From Gaiellales bacterium (lineage in GTDB: Bacteria > Actinomycetota > Thermoleophilia > Gaiellales > F1-60-MAGs149), in contig JAURLF010000012.1 of the NCBI GenBank assembly GCA_030831375.1, forward strand, positions 1-5,786: DNA of 5,786 bases, given 5' to 3'. Under the pieces are notes generated by a model. The model had not been told where the DNA came from and did not search any database. It saw nothing but the letters and a program-made list of their open reading frames with translations. A program made the position numbers and the translations under genes. Of the stretch, positions 1-5,005 are shown piece by piece (position 1 is the first letter of the stretch; each line of letters starts with the position of its first letter).

Positions 1-307
1 CGCCTGCGGCTTCGCCGTCGATATCGGATCCGCGCTGCACCCATTCTGATCCCGACCAGGCATAGACGCGTACGTGACCACGATTATCGCTACTGGATCC
101 GCTACTGCCGTCGTTGTAGTTAGCGCTGATCGCGAGGATGGTCCCATCACTCGACAACGACACCGAAAAGCCCGACTGGTCGTTTGCGGCTTCGCCGTCG
201 ATATCCGATCCGCGCTGCGTCCACACACCAGCCCCGTACGCCACAGCAGCACCCGCAACCACAACCCCCAAGAGCCCAACCGCCACCAACAATCGCCACC
301 CACGCAT
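1..307 (-). CDS. Secreted FG-GAP-type beta-propeller repeat protein (N-terminal part, runs off left edge)
   Basis: The reverse strand from ATG at 307 stays open to the window edge (102 codons). Residues 1-26 look like a signal peptide: MRGWR followed by a Leu/Val/Ala core, with AVAYGA as a likely cleavage region. The mature part is built of a 60-residue unit. WTQRGSDIDGEAAN begins at residue 29 and recurs as WVQRGSDIDGEAAG at residue 89. Between them lies DQSGFSVSLSSDGTILAIS, typical of FG-GAP/integrin-alpha-like blades (D-x-x-G-x-S-V-x-L-S-x-D-G). Such proteins are exported and form beta-propellers that often bind calcium or take part in adhesion; the ligand here is unknown. An in-frame TGA lies two codons upstream, so this ATG is the first possible ATG, and a TATGGT -10 box six bases upstream supports it. 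G+C is about 60%, below the roughly 70% of the genes to the right, so it may be a later acquisition. Repeat number and C-terminus cannot be seen. Confidence 0.8.
   Translation of the reverse strand, partial: MRGWRLLVAVGLLGVVVAGAAVAYGAGVWTQRGSDIDGEAANDQSGFSVSLSSDGTILAISANYNDGSSGSSSDNRGHVRVYAWSGSEWVQRGSDIDGEAAG
5..218. repeat. Direct repeat within the FG-GAP gene, 180-bp period
   Basis: Positions 5-38 and 185-218 are the same 34-base segment with one mismatch (G26 against C206), exactly 180 bp apart. Each copy encodes the QRGSDIDGEAA core at the start of a 60-residue propeller blade. Near-identity at DNA level, including synonymous positions, suggests recent internal duplication or gene conversion between blades. 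The DNA between the copies was not compared with a further unit because the gene leaves the window. Confidence 0.8.
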
Positions 308-313
308 CCCTCA

Positions 314-344
314 ACCATAGACCGTCACGCGACGATCGTGGCAA
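314..344 (-). promoter_or_regulatory. Candidate promoter for the FG-GAP gene; leaderless start
   Basis: On the minus strand TATGGT (319-314) is followed by exactly six bases and then the ATG at 307. This is the spacing expected when transcription begins at the A of the start codon. TTGCCA (344-339) matches the -35 consensus at five of six positions with a 19-bp spacer, slightly long. A GAGGG directly abuts the ATG and is too close to act as a normal Shine-Dalgarno, which favours a leaderless reading. No transcript data are available. Confidence 0.45.
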
Positions 345-518
345 AACGCATAAGACTCTTTGGTGTGCGAAGACTCTCCGCGCCTCGTTATAAATAGGAT
401 GGTGGGGCCGGAACGGGGGATGGGGTCCGGAGATACGTTCCCAGCCAGCAGAATCGCGGTCTCCAACACCCAAGTGGCACAGCATGGGCCACCGGTGTCT
501 GAGGCTGGAGCACGAGAC

Positions 519-552
519 CACAAGAAGAGTATCTCAAAGAGTATCTCTTGTG
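519..552. repeat. 11-bp tandem direct repeat inside a 7-bp inverted repeat
   Basis: AAGAGTATCTC occurs at 525-535 and again at 537-547, a 12-bp period close to one helical turn. The pair lies between the inverted arms CACAAGA (519-525) and TCTTGTG (546-552). This could be a tandem operator, a recombination or attachment-site core, or a remnant of inserted DNA. No gene for a matching regulator or integrase is visible in the window. Confidence 0.6.
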
Positions 553-565
553 CGAAATAATTCGT

Positions 566-584
566 CAGAACAAGGCGATTGCCT
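566..584 (-). terminator. Possible weak intrinsic terminator of the dehydrogenase transcript
   Basis: Reading the minus strand about 55 bases past the dehydrogenase stop, AGGC-AATC-GCCT (584-573) can form a short GC hairpin. It is followed by the T-rich stretch TTGTTCT on the minus strand. The perfect stem is only four base pairs plus a possible G-T pair, so it is weak. A second four-pair hairpin (AGCC/GGCT, 620-632) lies just before it. In high-GC actinobacteria, intrinsic terminators are often poor, so this is only a candidate. Confidence 0.25.
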
Positions 585-639
585 CAGATAATCCCGCTTA
601 ATTAGCGAATTGAGCGAATAGCCCGTTTGGCTTAGATAC

Positions 640-1656
640 TCACGTCGAGATCATCTTCTTCTCGACGCCGACGCCGGCGGCCAGCGCGCGCTCGTACTCG
701 AGCGGCACCGTGGCGGAGTCCTGCAGGGCGATGCCCGTGGAGTCGAAGATGGTGATCTCGTCCTCTGAGGTGCGCCCCGGCTTTTTGCCGGTGACCACCT
801 CGCCGATCTCGCCAGCGAGATCCGCCTCCGTGATCACGCCCTCCTTCAGGGGCACGTTGATCTCGCCGTCGGTCCGGCACTGGCGGATGTCATCGACGAA
901 GATCCTGGCTCCGACCAGCAGGCTCGACTCGAGCTCCTGGTCGCCGTCCTTGTCGGCGCCGACGGCGGCGATGTGCGTGCCGGGAGCGATCCACTCCTTC
1001 TTGACGAGCGGCTCGCGTGCGGGGGTGATCGTGACGACGACGTCGGCGCCGCGCACGGTCGCCTCCAGATCGGTCGATCCGACGATGGGGTAGCGCCCGT
1101 CGATCTTCGGCTCCATCGCAGAGCGGAAGTGATCGAGCGTGGACTCGCGGCGGCTCCAGACCCGCACCTCGTCCCAATCGAAGACGGTGTCGCAGGTCTC
1201 GAGCGCCCCCTCGGCCATGTTGCCGGCGCCGACGATCGCCAGCACCTTCGAGTCGGGGCGCGCCATCCACTTCGCGGACACGGCGGCCGAGGCGCCGGTG
1301 CGCTGGACGGTGTGGTACGAGCCGTCGCAGATCGCCAGCGGGAAGCCCGTCTCGGGGTCCGTGTAGATCAGGATCGAGAAGACGGTCGGCAGGTCGAACT
1401 TGTCGCGGTTGTTCTCGCGGATCGAGACCCACTTGCAGGCGGCGGCCTCGGGCTCCTCGATGTAGGAGGGCATGGCCTCCCATTCGCCCGGGTACTTGTC
1501 GAGCACGATGTGGCCCTTGGGGTCCATGTAGTAGCGGCCCTCGCCGTGCATGCGGTACGCCTGCTCGACACAGGCCACGTACTCGGCGGGGCTGACCAGC
1601 CCCATGATGTCCGTGCGGCTCAGGATCAGGGTCTTCTTGCTGCGCCAGCTCTCCAC
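640..1656 (-). CDS. Ornithine cyclodeaminase / mu-crystallin family NAD(P)-dependent enzyme
   Basis: This 338-residue protein has the usual length and full motif order of the ornithine cyclodeaminase/mu-crystallin family. Visible are ACKWVSIRENN with K75 at the family's catalytic lysine position, QRTGASAAVSAKW with R119 at the substrate-carboxylate arginine position, the Rossmann motif IVGAGNMAEG (residues 141-150), VGADKDGDQEL with D235 at the catalytic aspartate position, and ITIFDSTGIALQD near the C-terminus. Family members cyclise ornithine to proline, act as alanine dehydrogenases, or reduce cyclic imines such as pyrroline-2-carboxylate, so the substrate is not settled. Two sites look divergent. 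The usual P-G-K after the catalytic aspartate reads D-G-D, and the early Pro-x-Arg substrate arginine seems replaced by lysine (DPKG, residues 45-48). Some close relatives are labelled tyramine oxidase subunit B in databases (from memory, unverified). The start is GTG at 1656, fixed by GGAGG five bases upstream. It is divergent from the sigma gene. Confidence 0.88.
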   Translation of the reverse strand: MESWRSKKTLILSRTDIMGLVSPAEYVACVEQAYRMHGEGRYYMDPKGHIVLDKYPGEWEAMPSYIEEPEAAACKWVSIRENNRDKFDLPTVFSILIYTDPETGFPLAICDGSYHTVQRTGASAAVSAKWMARPDSKVLAIVGAGNMAEGALETCDTVFDWDEVRVWSRRESTLDHFRSAMEPKIDGRYPIVGSTDLEATVRGADVVVTITPAREPLVKKEWIAPGTHIAAVGADKDGDQELESSLLVGARIFVDDIRQCRTDGEINVPLKEGVITEADLAGEIGEVVTGKKPGRTSEDEITIFDSTGIALQDSATVPLEYERALAAGVGVEKKMIST

Positions 1657-1661
1657 CGGGG

Positions 1662-1666
1662 CCTCC
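1662..1666 (-). promoter_or_regulatory. Strong Shine-Dalgarno GGAGG of the dehydrogenase
   Basis: The minus strand reads GAGAGGAGG, then five bases, then GTG at 1656. It decides the non-ATG start of the dehydrogenase. Among the starts in this window it is the only good Shine-Dalgarno. The other genes have none or a badly spaced one. Confidence 0.75.
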
Positions 1667-1681
1667 TCTCGGGTTGAGGCG

Positions 1682-1687
1682 AGTCTA
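1682..1687 (-). promoter_or_regulatory. Possible -10 box TAGACT for the dehydrogenase
   Basis: TAGACT (1687-1682, minus) fits TANNNT and would start transcription around 1675. That leaves a leader of roughly 20 bases containing the GGAGG ribosome binding site. No convincing -35 element is seen 16-19 bp upstream, so support is modest. Confidence 0.35.
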
Positions 1688-1812
1688 GACGGGGTTCCGC
1701 GCTGCGGGCCGCGTACTCAGGTGAAGGCCGGAAAGCCTGCATCCATGCGGGTTCTCCGGAGTCCCCGCGGGAATTCCGCAAACGGGCGTCAGATCCGCCG
1801 CATTCGCGCGTC

Positions 1813-1818
1813 TACACT
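1813..1818 (+). promoter_or_regulatory. -10 box TACACT; leaderless start of the sigma factor gene
   Basis: TACACT is followed by exactly six bases (TTGTGC in part) and then ATG at 1825, and there is no Shine-Dalgarno before the ATG. This matches the TANNNT-N6-start layout of leaderless actinobacterial mRNAs. No strong -35 hexamer is seen; GTCAGA (1788-1793) is a poor match. Confidence 0.5.
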
Positions 1819-1824
1819 TGTGCC

Positions 1825-3399
1825 ATGGCCGTTGCGCTCGAGAGGGAGGTGCGCGTTCCCACCCGCGATGCGGGTGCGCTGACGGCATCCCTCTACAAGC
1901 AGCACGCCGGCGAGCTCCTGCGCTTCGCCTGGCACCGGCTCGGCCGCGTCGAGGACGCCGAGGACGCCGTCCAGGCCACCTTCCTGTCGGCGCATCGCGT
2001 GCTGCAGGAGGGCGAGCGCGTGCGCGAGCCGCGCGCGTGGCTGTTCCGCATCCTGCGCAACGAGTGCCTGACCCGGATCGCCAGCGTCAAGCGCCGCGGC
2101 GTGCACGAGTCGCTCGAGGAGTGGCACGCCGACGCGGGCCTCTCCGTCGAGGAGGCGTTCGAGCGGAGGGACGAGTTCGACGCCACCGTCGCCCTGCTCG
2201 GCACCCTGCCGGCGCAGCAGCGCGAGGCGATGGTGCTGCGCGAGTGGATCGGCCTGTCGGCGATCGAGGCCTCCGAGGTGCTGGAGACGACGCCGCAGGG
2301 CGTCGACGCCCTGGTCTACCGCGCGCGCAAGTCGCTCGTCTCGGTGCCCGAGGTCGAGGATGAGTCCGACTGCGCGGACGTGCGTGCCGCCCTCGCCGAC
2401 GACGCCGTCACCGCTCGCACCCGCGCGCACCTCCTGCGCTGCCGCTCGTGCCGTGCCGCTGCGCGCCGGCTGCGCGCGCCGGAGGAGCTCGCGGCCAACG
2501 GCGGCCTGCCGCTCGACATGATCGCGTCGCGCCTCGGCGACTCCATCCCCGGCTTCGCGGTCGGCGCGGGCACCGTGGCGCTCGCCACCGGCGGCGGCGT
2601 CGCCGCGGCAGCCTCGTCCGTCGTGGGTGCGTCGACCGCCGTCAAGGTCGTGGTCGGGGTGACCGCGACCGCCGTGGTCGCCGGCGGCGCGGTCGGCGGC
2701 GTCCCCGTCGTGCGGGACGCAGTGCGCCCCGCACCGCAGGTGCAGGCCGAGCGTGCCGACCAGCGCGAGGTCTCCGCCCCGATCGGCGGCGGGGCGAAGG
2801 TCACCATCGTCGACGCGGCCAAGGCCCAGCAGGCCGAGGCCGCGTCCCCGGAGCGCGCGACCACGCCGGTCGCCGCTGGGGCCGCGTTCCCGGCCGAGGC
2901 CGTCGCCGAGCCGGAGGCGCCCGCCCCCGCCGAGCCCGCGCAGCCCGTCGCCGCGGCACCCGCGGAGGAGCAGCCGGCGGCCGAGGCCGGGAAGCCGAAT
3001 GCCCCGGAAGGCTCGAAGGGTCCCGCGCCGGCGAAGCAGCCCGAGTCCGTGAAGAGGCCGGAGGGTGCGAAGCAGCCCGAATCCGGGAAGAGGCCGGAGG
3101 ATGGTGCGAAGCAGCCTGAATCCGGGAAGAGGCCGGAGGAGGCGAAGCAGCCGGCGTCGGTGGCGAAGCCGGACGACGCGAAGGGGCCCGAGTCCGCGAA
3201 GCGGCCGGAGGAGGCGAAGAGGCCCGAGTCCGCAAAGCAGCCCGAGTCCGCGAAGAAGCCGGAGGACGCGAAGAAGTCCGATGACGTCAAGCGCTCGGAG
3301 CCGGTTGCGGCTCCGGTCGAGGTCCCCGCGGCGGCGAAGCCGGATAGGCCGTCCGAGGCGAAGCCGGACAAGGGCAAGAAGCAGGGCGACGACGACTGA
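1825..3399 (+). CDS. ECF-type sigma factor fused to ZAS-like motif, membrane region and Lys-Pro-Glu repeat tail
   Basis: This 524-residue protein is far longer than the roughly 180-200 residues of a plain ECF sigma factor. Domains in order: sigma region 2 (about 22-86, with YKQHAGELLRFAWHRLG, EDAEDAVQATFL and PRAWLFRILRNECL); an acidic linker; sigma region 4 with a helix-turn-helix (about 121-171, LPAQQREAMVLREWIGLS to DALVYRARKSL); C183 followed by H202-x3-C206-x2-C209, the HxxxCxxC signature of zinc-binding anti-sigma (ZAS) domains; a Gly/Ala/Val-rich hydrophobic region (about 243-273 and 275-296, split by K274) able to form one or two membrane helices; an Ala/Pro/Glu linker; and a charged Lys-Pro-Glu repeat tail (about 403-487) ending GDDD. 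I infer a membrane-tethered sigma factor carrying its own inhibitory module. With one membrane helix the tail would lie outside the membrane; with two, inside. Fused C-terminal regulatory extensions are known in several ECF groups. Targets are unknown. The ATG at 1825 is supported by the adjacent -10 box. Confidence 0.85.
   Translation: MAVALEREVRVPTRDAGALTASLYKQHAGELLRFAWHRLGRVEDAEDAVQATFLSAHRVLQEGERVREPRAWLFRILRNECLTRIASVKRRGVHESLEEWHADAGLSVEEAFERRDEFDATVALLGTLPAQQREAMVLREWIGLSAIEASEVLETTPQGVDALVYRARKSLVSVPEVEDESDCADVRAALADDAVTARTRAHLLRCRSCRAAARRLRAPEELAANGGLPLDMIASRLGDSIPGFAVGAGTVALATGGGVAAAASSVVGASTAVKVVVGVTATAVVAGGAVGGVPVVRDAVRPAPQVQAERADQREVSAPIGGGAKVTIVDAAKAQQAEAASPERATTPVAAGAAFPAEAVAEPEAPAPAEPAQPVAAAPAEEQPAAEAGKPNAPEGSKGPAPAKQPESVKRPEGAKQPESGKRPEDGAKQPESGKRPEEAKQPASVAKPDDAKGPESAKRPEEAKRPESAKQPESAKKPEDAKKSDDVKRSEPVAAPVEVPAAAKPDRPSEAKPDKGKKQGDDD
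3031..3285 (+). repeat. Lys-Pro-Glu repeat region in the sigma factor gene
   Basis: Residues about 403-487 consist of near-repeats of AKQPESGKRPE with variants (AKKPED, AKRPEE). At DNA level the clearest copies are 3064-3100 and 3103-3139, which match at 36 of 37 bases with a 39-bp period. A diverged copy precedes them from about 3028. The composition (Lys, Pro, Glu, Ser, Ala) suggests an extended, disordered, alternately charged tail that could interact with the cell wall or with anionic polymers. Such DNA is prone to copy-number change. Confidence 0.8.
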
Positions 3400-3456
3400 C
3401 GGCGGCGCCGCGCCGGGCGCGTGGCACCATGGTCGTGAGATGAGGCCGCCGACCAG

Positions 3457-4971
3457 ATGAGCGTCGCGCGCAATCTGGCGCGGATCGGGAAGCAGTCCGC
3501 GATCTACGGCGCCGGGTCGATCGCCGCGACCCTGCTCGGGATCGTGCTGCTGCCGCTGTACACGCGGGAGCTGACGCCCGCCCAGTTCGGCGACGCGGAG
3601 CTCGCGCTGCGCATCGTCCTCGCCGTCGCGATCGTCGCGCGGCTCGGCCTCGTCAACGCGTTCTTCCGCTTCTTCTTCGACCACGACGACCTCGCGCACC
3701 GGCGGCGCACGTTTCGCACCGCCTTCTGGACGCTGCAGGCGACCACGCTCGTCTGGGCGCTGATCACCGCCGCGACGGCGCAATGGGTCGGCGAGCGCGT
3801 CTTCACCCAGCCCGGCGCCGGCGCGGACCTCGTCCTGATGGTCGCGCTCGGCGTCTACGTGACCGTCAACTACGAGCTCACGAGCGCGCTCTTCCGGGTG
3901 CAGGAGCGCGCCGTCGCCTTCAGCGTCCGCACGATCGTCAACCTCGTCCTCACCGCTGCGCTCTCGTACGTGTTCCTCGTCGAGCTCGACATGGGCCCGG
4001 TCGGTCTCCTGCTCGGCGCGTACATCGGCCAGCTCGGCGTCTACCTCGGGGTCCTCGTCGAGCAGCGCTCCTGGCTCGGCTTCGCCCTCGACCGTCCGCT
4101 GCTTCTGCGGATGCTCAAGTTCGGCGTGCCGCTGATGCCGGCCGGGGCGGCGATGTGGGCGGTCACGCTGATCAACCGCCCCGTCGTCCTCGCCGTCTCC
4201 GATGCGGACACGCTCGGCCTGCTCGGCGCCGCCTTCCGGATCGGCACGGGCGTGCTGCTGCTGGTCAACGCCTTCCAGCTCGCGTGGCCCGCGTTCGCCT
4301 ACTCGATCAAGGACGACGAGGAGGCCCGCCGCACCTACGCGGCCGTGCTCGGGATCTACCTCGCCTTCATGGGCTGGGCCGCCGTCGCCCTCGCCCTGTG
4401 GGCGCCGTGGTTCCTGCGCCTGCTCACGACGGAGCCCTACTGGGGCGCGGCGGCCGCGATCACGCCGATCGCGCTCGCGGCGCCGCTCTACGGCGGCTAC
4501 TTCATCGCCGCGATCGGCGTGGGGCGGCGCAAGGCCAACCAGTTCAACTGGGTCGTCGTCGCCGCCGCGGCCGCGATCGAGGTCGTCGCGCTGATCCTGC
4601 TGGTGCCCCGCTACGGGGTGGCCGGCGCCGGCTGGGCGCTCGTCGTCGCCTACGGCTCGATGTTCGCGCTGATGCTGTGGCGCGAGCACCGGGTCTTCCC
4701 CGTGCCGTACCGCTGGGCCCGGATCGCGCGGATCCCGGTCGTGCTCGCCGCCGCGCTGCTCGTCGGGCAGCTGCTCGTCCCCGACCACGGCTTCTGGCCG
4801 CTCGTCCTCCGCGTCGCCATCGTCGCCCTGATCCCGCTCGGGTACGTCGCGGTCGGCTTCCTCGACCGCGCCGAACGCGACCGCGCCCGGCAGATCGTGC
4901 GCGGGCTGCGCAACCGGGGCGGCTCCGCCGGCCCGGGCGACACCGCCGAGCCCGAGCCCGGGCCCTCGTGA
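3457..4971 (+). CDS. Polysaccharide flippase, Wzx/MATE-like (MOP superfamily)
   Basis: This 504-residue hydrophobic protein has about 14 predicted membrane segments, roughly at 13-34, 48-70, 86-108, 122-143, 156-175, 180-200, 218-240, 253-275, 296-318, 331-355, 363-384, 387-407, 424-441 and 446-468. The N-terminus is typical of the family: a basic start, then IYGAGSIAATLLGIVLLPLY and TRELTPAQFGDAEL. A second half opens with LLLRMLKFGVPLMPAG, as expected for two inverted six- to seven-helix halves. Members flip lipid-linked oligosaccharides or other glycan precursors across the cytoplasmic membrane; the substrate here is not visible. The C-terminal 35 residues are soluble, charged and Gly/Pro-rich. 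The ATG at 3457 is the only plausible start near a stop at 3436-3438. It has a poorly spaced GAGG (3442-3445) and overlaps in ATGA the stop of a six-codon frame (3440-3460). It lies 57 bp after the sigma gene and 34 bp before the aminotransferase, in a likely glycan gene group. Confidence 0.87.
   Translation: MSVARNLARIGKQSAIYGAGSIAATLLGIVLLPLYTRELTPAQFGDAELALRIVLAVAIVARLGLVNAFFRFFFDHDDLAHRRRTFRTAFWTLQATTLVWALITAATAQWVGERVFTQPGAGADLVLMVALGVYVTVNYELTSALFRVQERAVAFSVRTIVNLVLTAALSYVFLVELDMGPVGLLLGAYIGQLGVYLGVLVEQRSWLGFALDRPLLLRMLKFGVPLMPAGAAMWAVTLINRPVVLAVSDADTLGLLGAAFRIGTGVLLLVNAFQLAWPAFAYSIKDDEEARRTYAAVLGIYLAFMGWAAVALALWAPWFLRLLTTEPYWGAAAAITPIALAAPLYGGYFIAAIGVGRRKANQFNWVVVAAAAAIEVVALILLVPRYGVAGAGWALVVAYGSMFALMLWREHRVFPVPYRWARIARIPVVLAAALLVGQLLVPDHGFWPLVLRVAIVALIPLGYVAVGFLDRAERDRARQIVRGLRNRGGSAGPGDTAEPEPGPS
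4931..4963 (+). repeat. GCCCGGGC repeated twice at the end of the flippase gene
   Basis: The 8-bp palindrome GCCCGGGC lies at 4931-4938 and 4956-4963, inside the last codons of the flippase. Being self-complementary, the two copies can pair to form an 8-bp GC stem with a 17-base loop. No T-run follows, so a terminator role is uncertain; it may only reflect the Gly/Pro-rich tail. Confidence 0.4.
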
Positions 4972-4993
4972 CGGCCGGCCCGGCGGCGCGGGG

Positions 4994-4999
4994 TATCCT
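4994..4999 (+). promoter_or_regulatory. -10 box TATCCT; leaderless start of the aminotransferase gene
   Basis: TATCCT is followed by exactly six bases and then GTG at 5006. No Shine-Dalgarno is present. A loose -35 candidate, GTGACG (4968-4973), overlaps the flippase stop codon with a 20-bp spacer, longer than usual. The aminotransferase may therefore have its own leaderless transcript in addition to any read-through from the flippase. Confidence 0.5.
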
Positions 5000-5005
5000 C
5001 CGCCC

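Larger units (their letters stand above)
308..639. other. Spacer without a convincing gene; AT-rich in its right half
   Basis: About 330 bases separate the FG-GAP gene from the stop of the dehydrogenase. Short open frames exist on both strands, but none has a recognisable protein, a good ribosome binding site or consistent codon use. G+C falls from left to right: positions 541-600 contain only 26 G/C, against about 42 per 60 in neighbouring genes. Contents seen are the FG-GAP promoter (314-344), an AT patch (388-400), a G-rich patch (404-425) bounded by a CCGGA/TCCGG inverted repeat, direct and inverted repeats (519-552), a possible weak terminator (566-584), and small repeats at 595-632. AGCGAAT occurs twice (604-610, 613-619). 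CGCT/AGCG arms surround TAATT at 595-607. Confidence 0.6.
1657..1824. other. Divergent promoter region between dehydrogenase and sigma factor genes
   Basis: The 168-bp region between two divergent starts contains a -10 candidate on each strand. It also has two 8-bp perfect palindromes, CTCCGGAG (1754-1761) and GGAATTCC (1770-1777), spaced 16 bp start to start. These could be protein-binding sites, although short palindromes are easily found by chance in GC-rich DNA. CGTCTA (1809-1814), overlapping the sigma -10 box, resembles an ECF-type -10, which would allow autoregulation. No GGAAC-like -35 stands at the right distance; GGAAT at 1770 is too far away. Confidence 0.35.

Noticed and set aside
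74..397. A 107-codon plus-strand frame
   Set aside because: It is antisense to the FG-GAP gene, whose reverse-strand translation has a signal peptide and an exact 60-residue repeat. The plus-strand product is His/Arg/Pro-rich and featureless.
401..475. Possible tRNA or small structured RNA in the left spacer
   Set aside because: No T-loop consensus, no acceptor-stem pairing and no cloverleaf could be found on either strand.
311..523. A 70-codon minus-strand frame ending just before the FG-GAP start
   Set aside because: There is no recognisable domain, signal peptide or ribosome binding site. Codon use is unstructured and it covers the likely promoter of the FG-GAP gene.
1770..1814. ECF-type autoregulatory promoter (GGAAT at 1770 with CGTCTA at 1809)
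   Set aside because: The gap of 34 bases between the elements is about twice the usual ECF spacer. The other CGTC at 1787 is too close. CGTCTA remains only a weak hint.
3400..3427. GC-rich potential stem (GCGCC 3405-3409 with GGCGC 3416-3420) after the sigma factor stop, as a terminator
   Set aside because: The stem is only five base pairs with no T-run, and such pairings are common by chance at this G+C. The flippase may be co-transcribed.
2316..3473. A 385-codon minus-strand frame rich in repeated SSGLFADSGCFA-like units
   Set aside because: The periodicity is simply the antisense reading of the Lys-Pro-Glu repeats in the sigma factor gene. It has no ribosome binding site or promoter.
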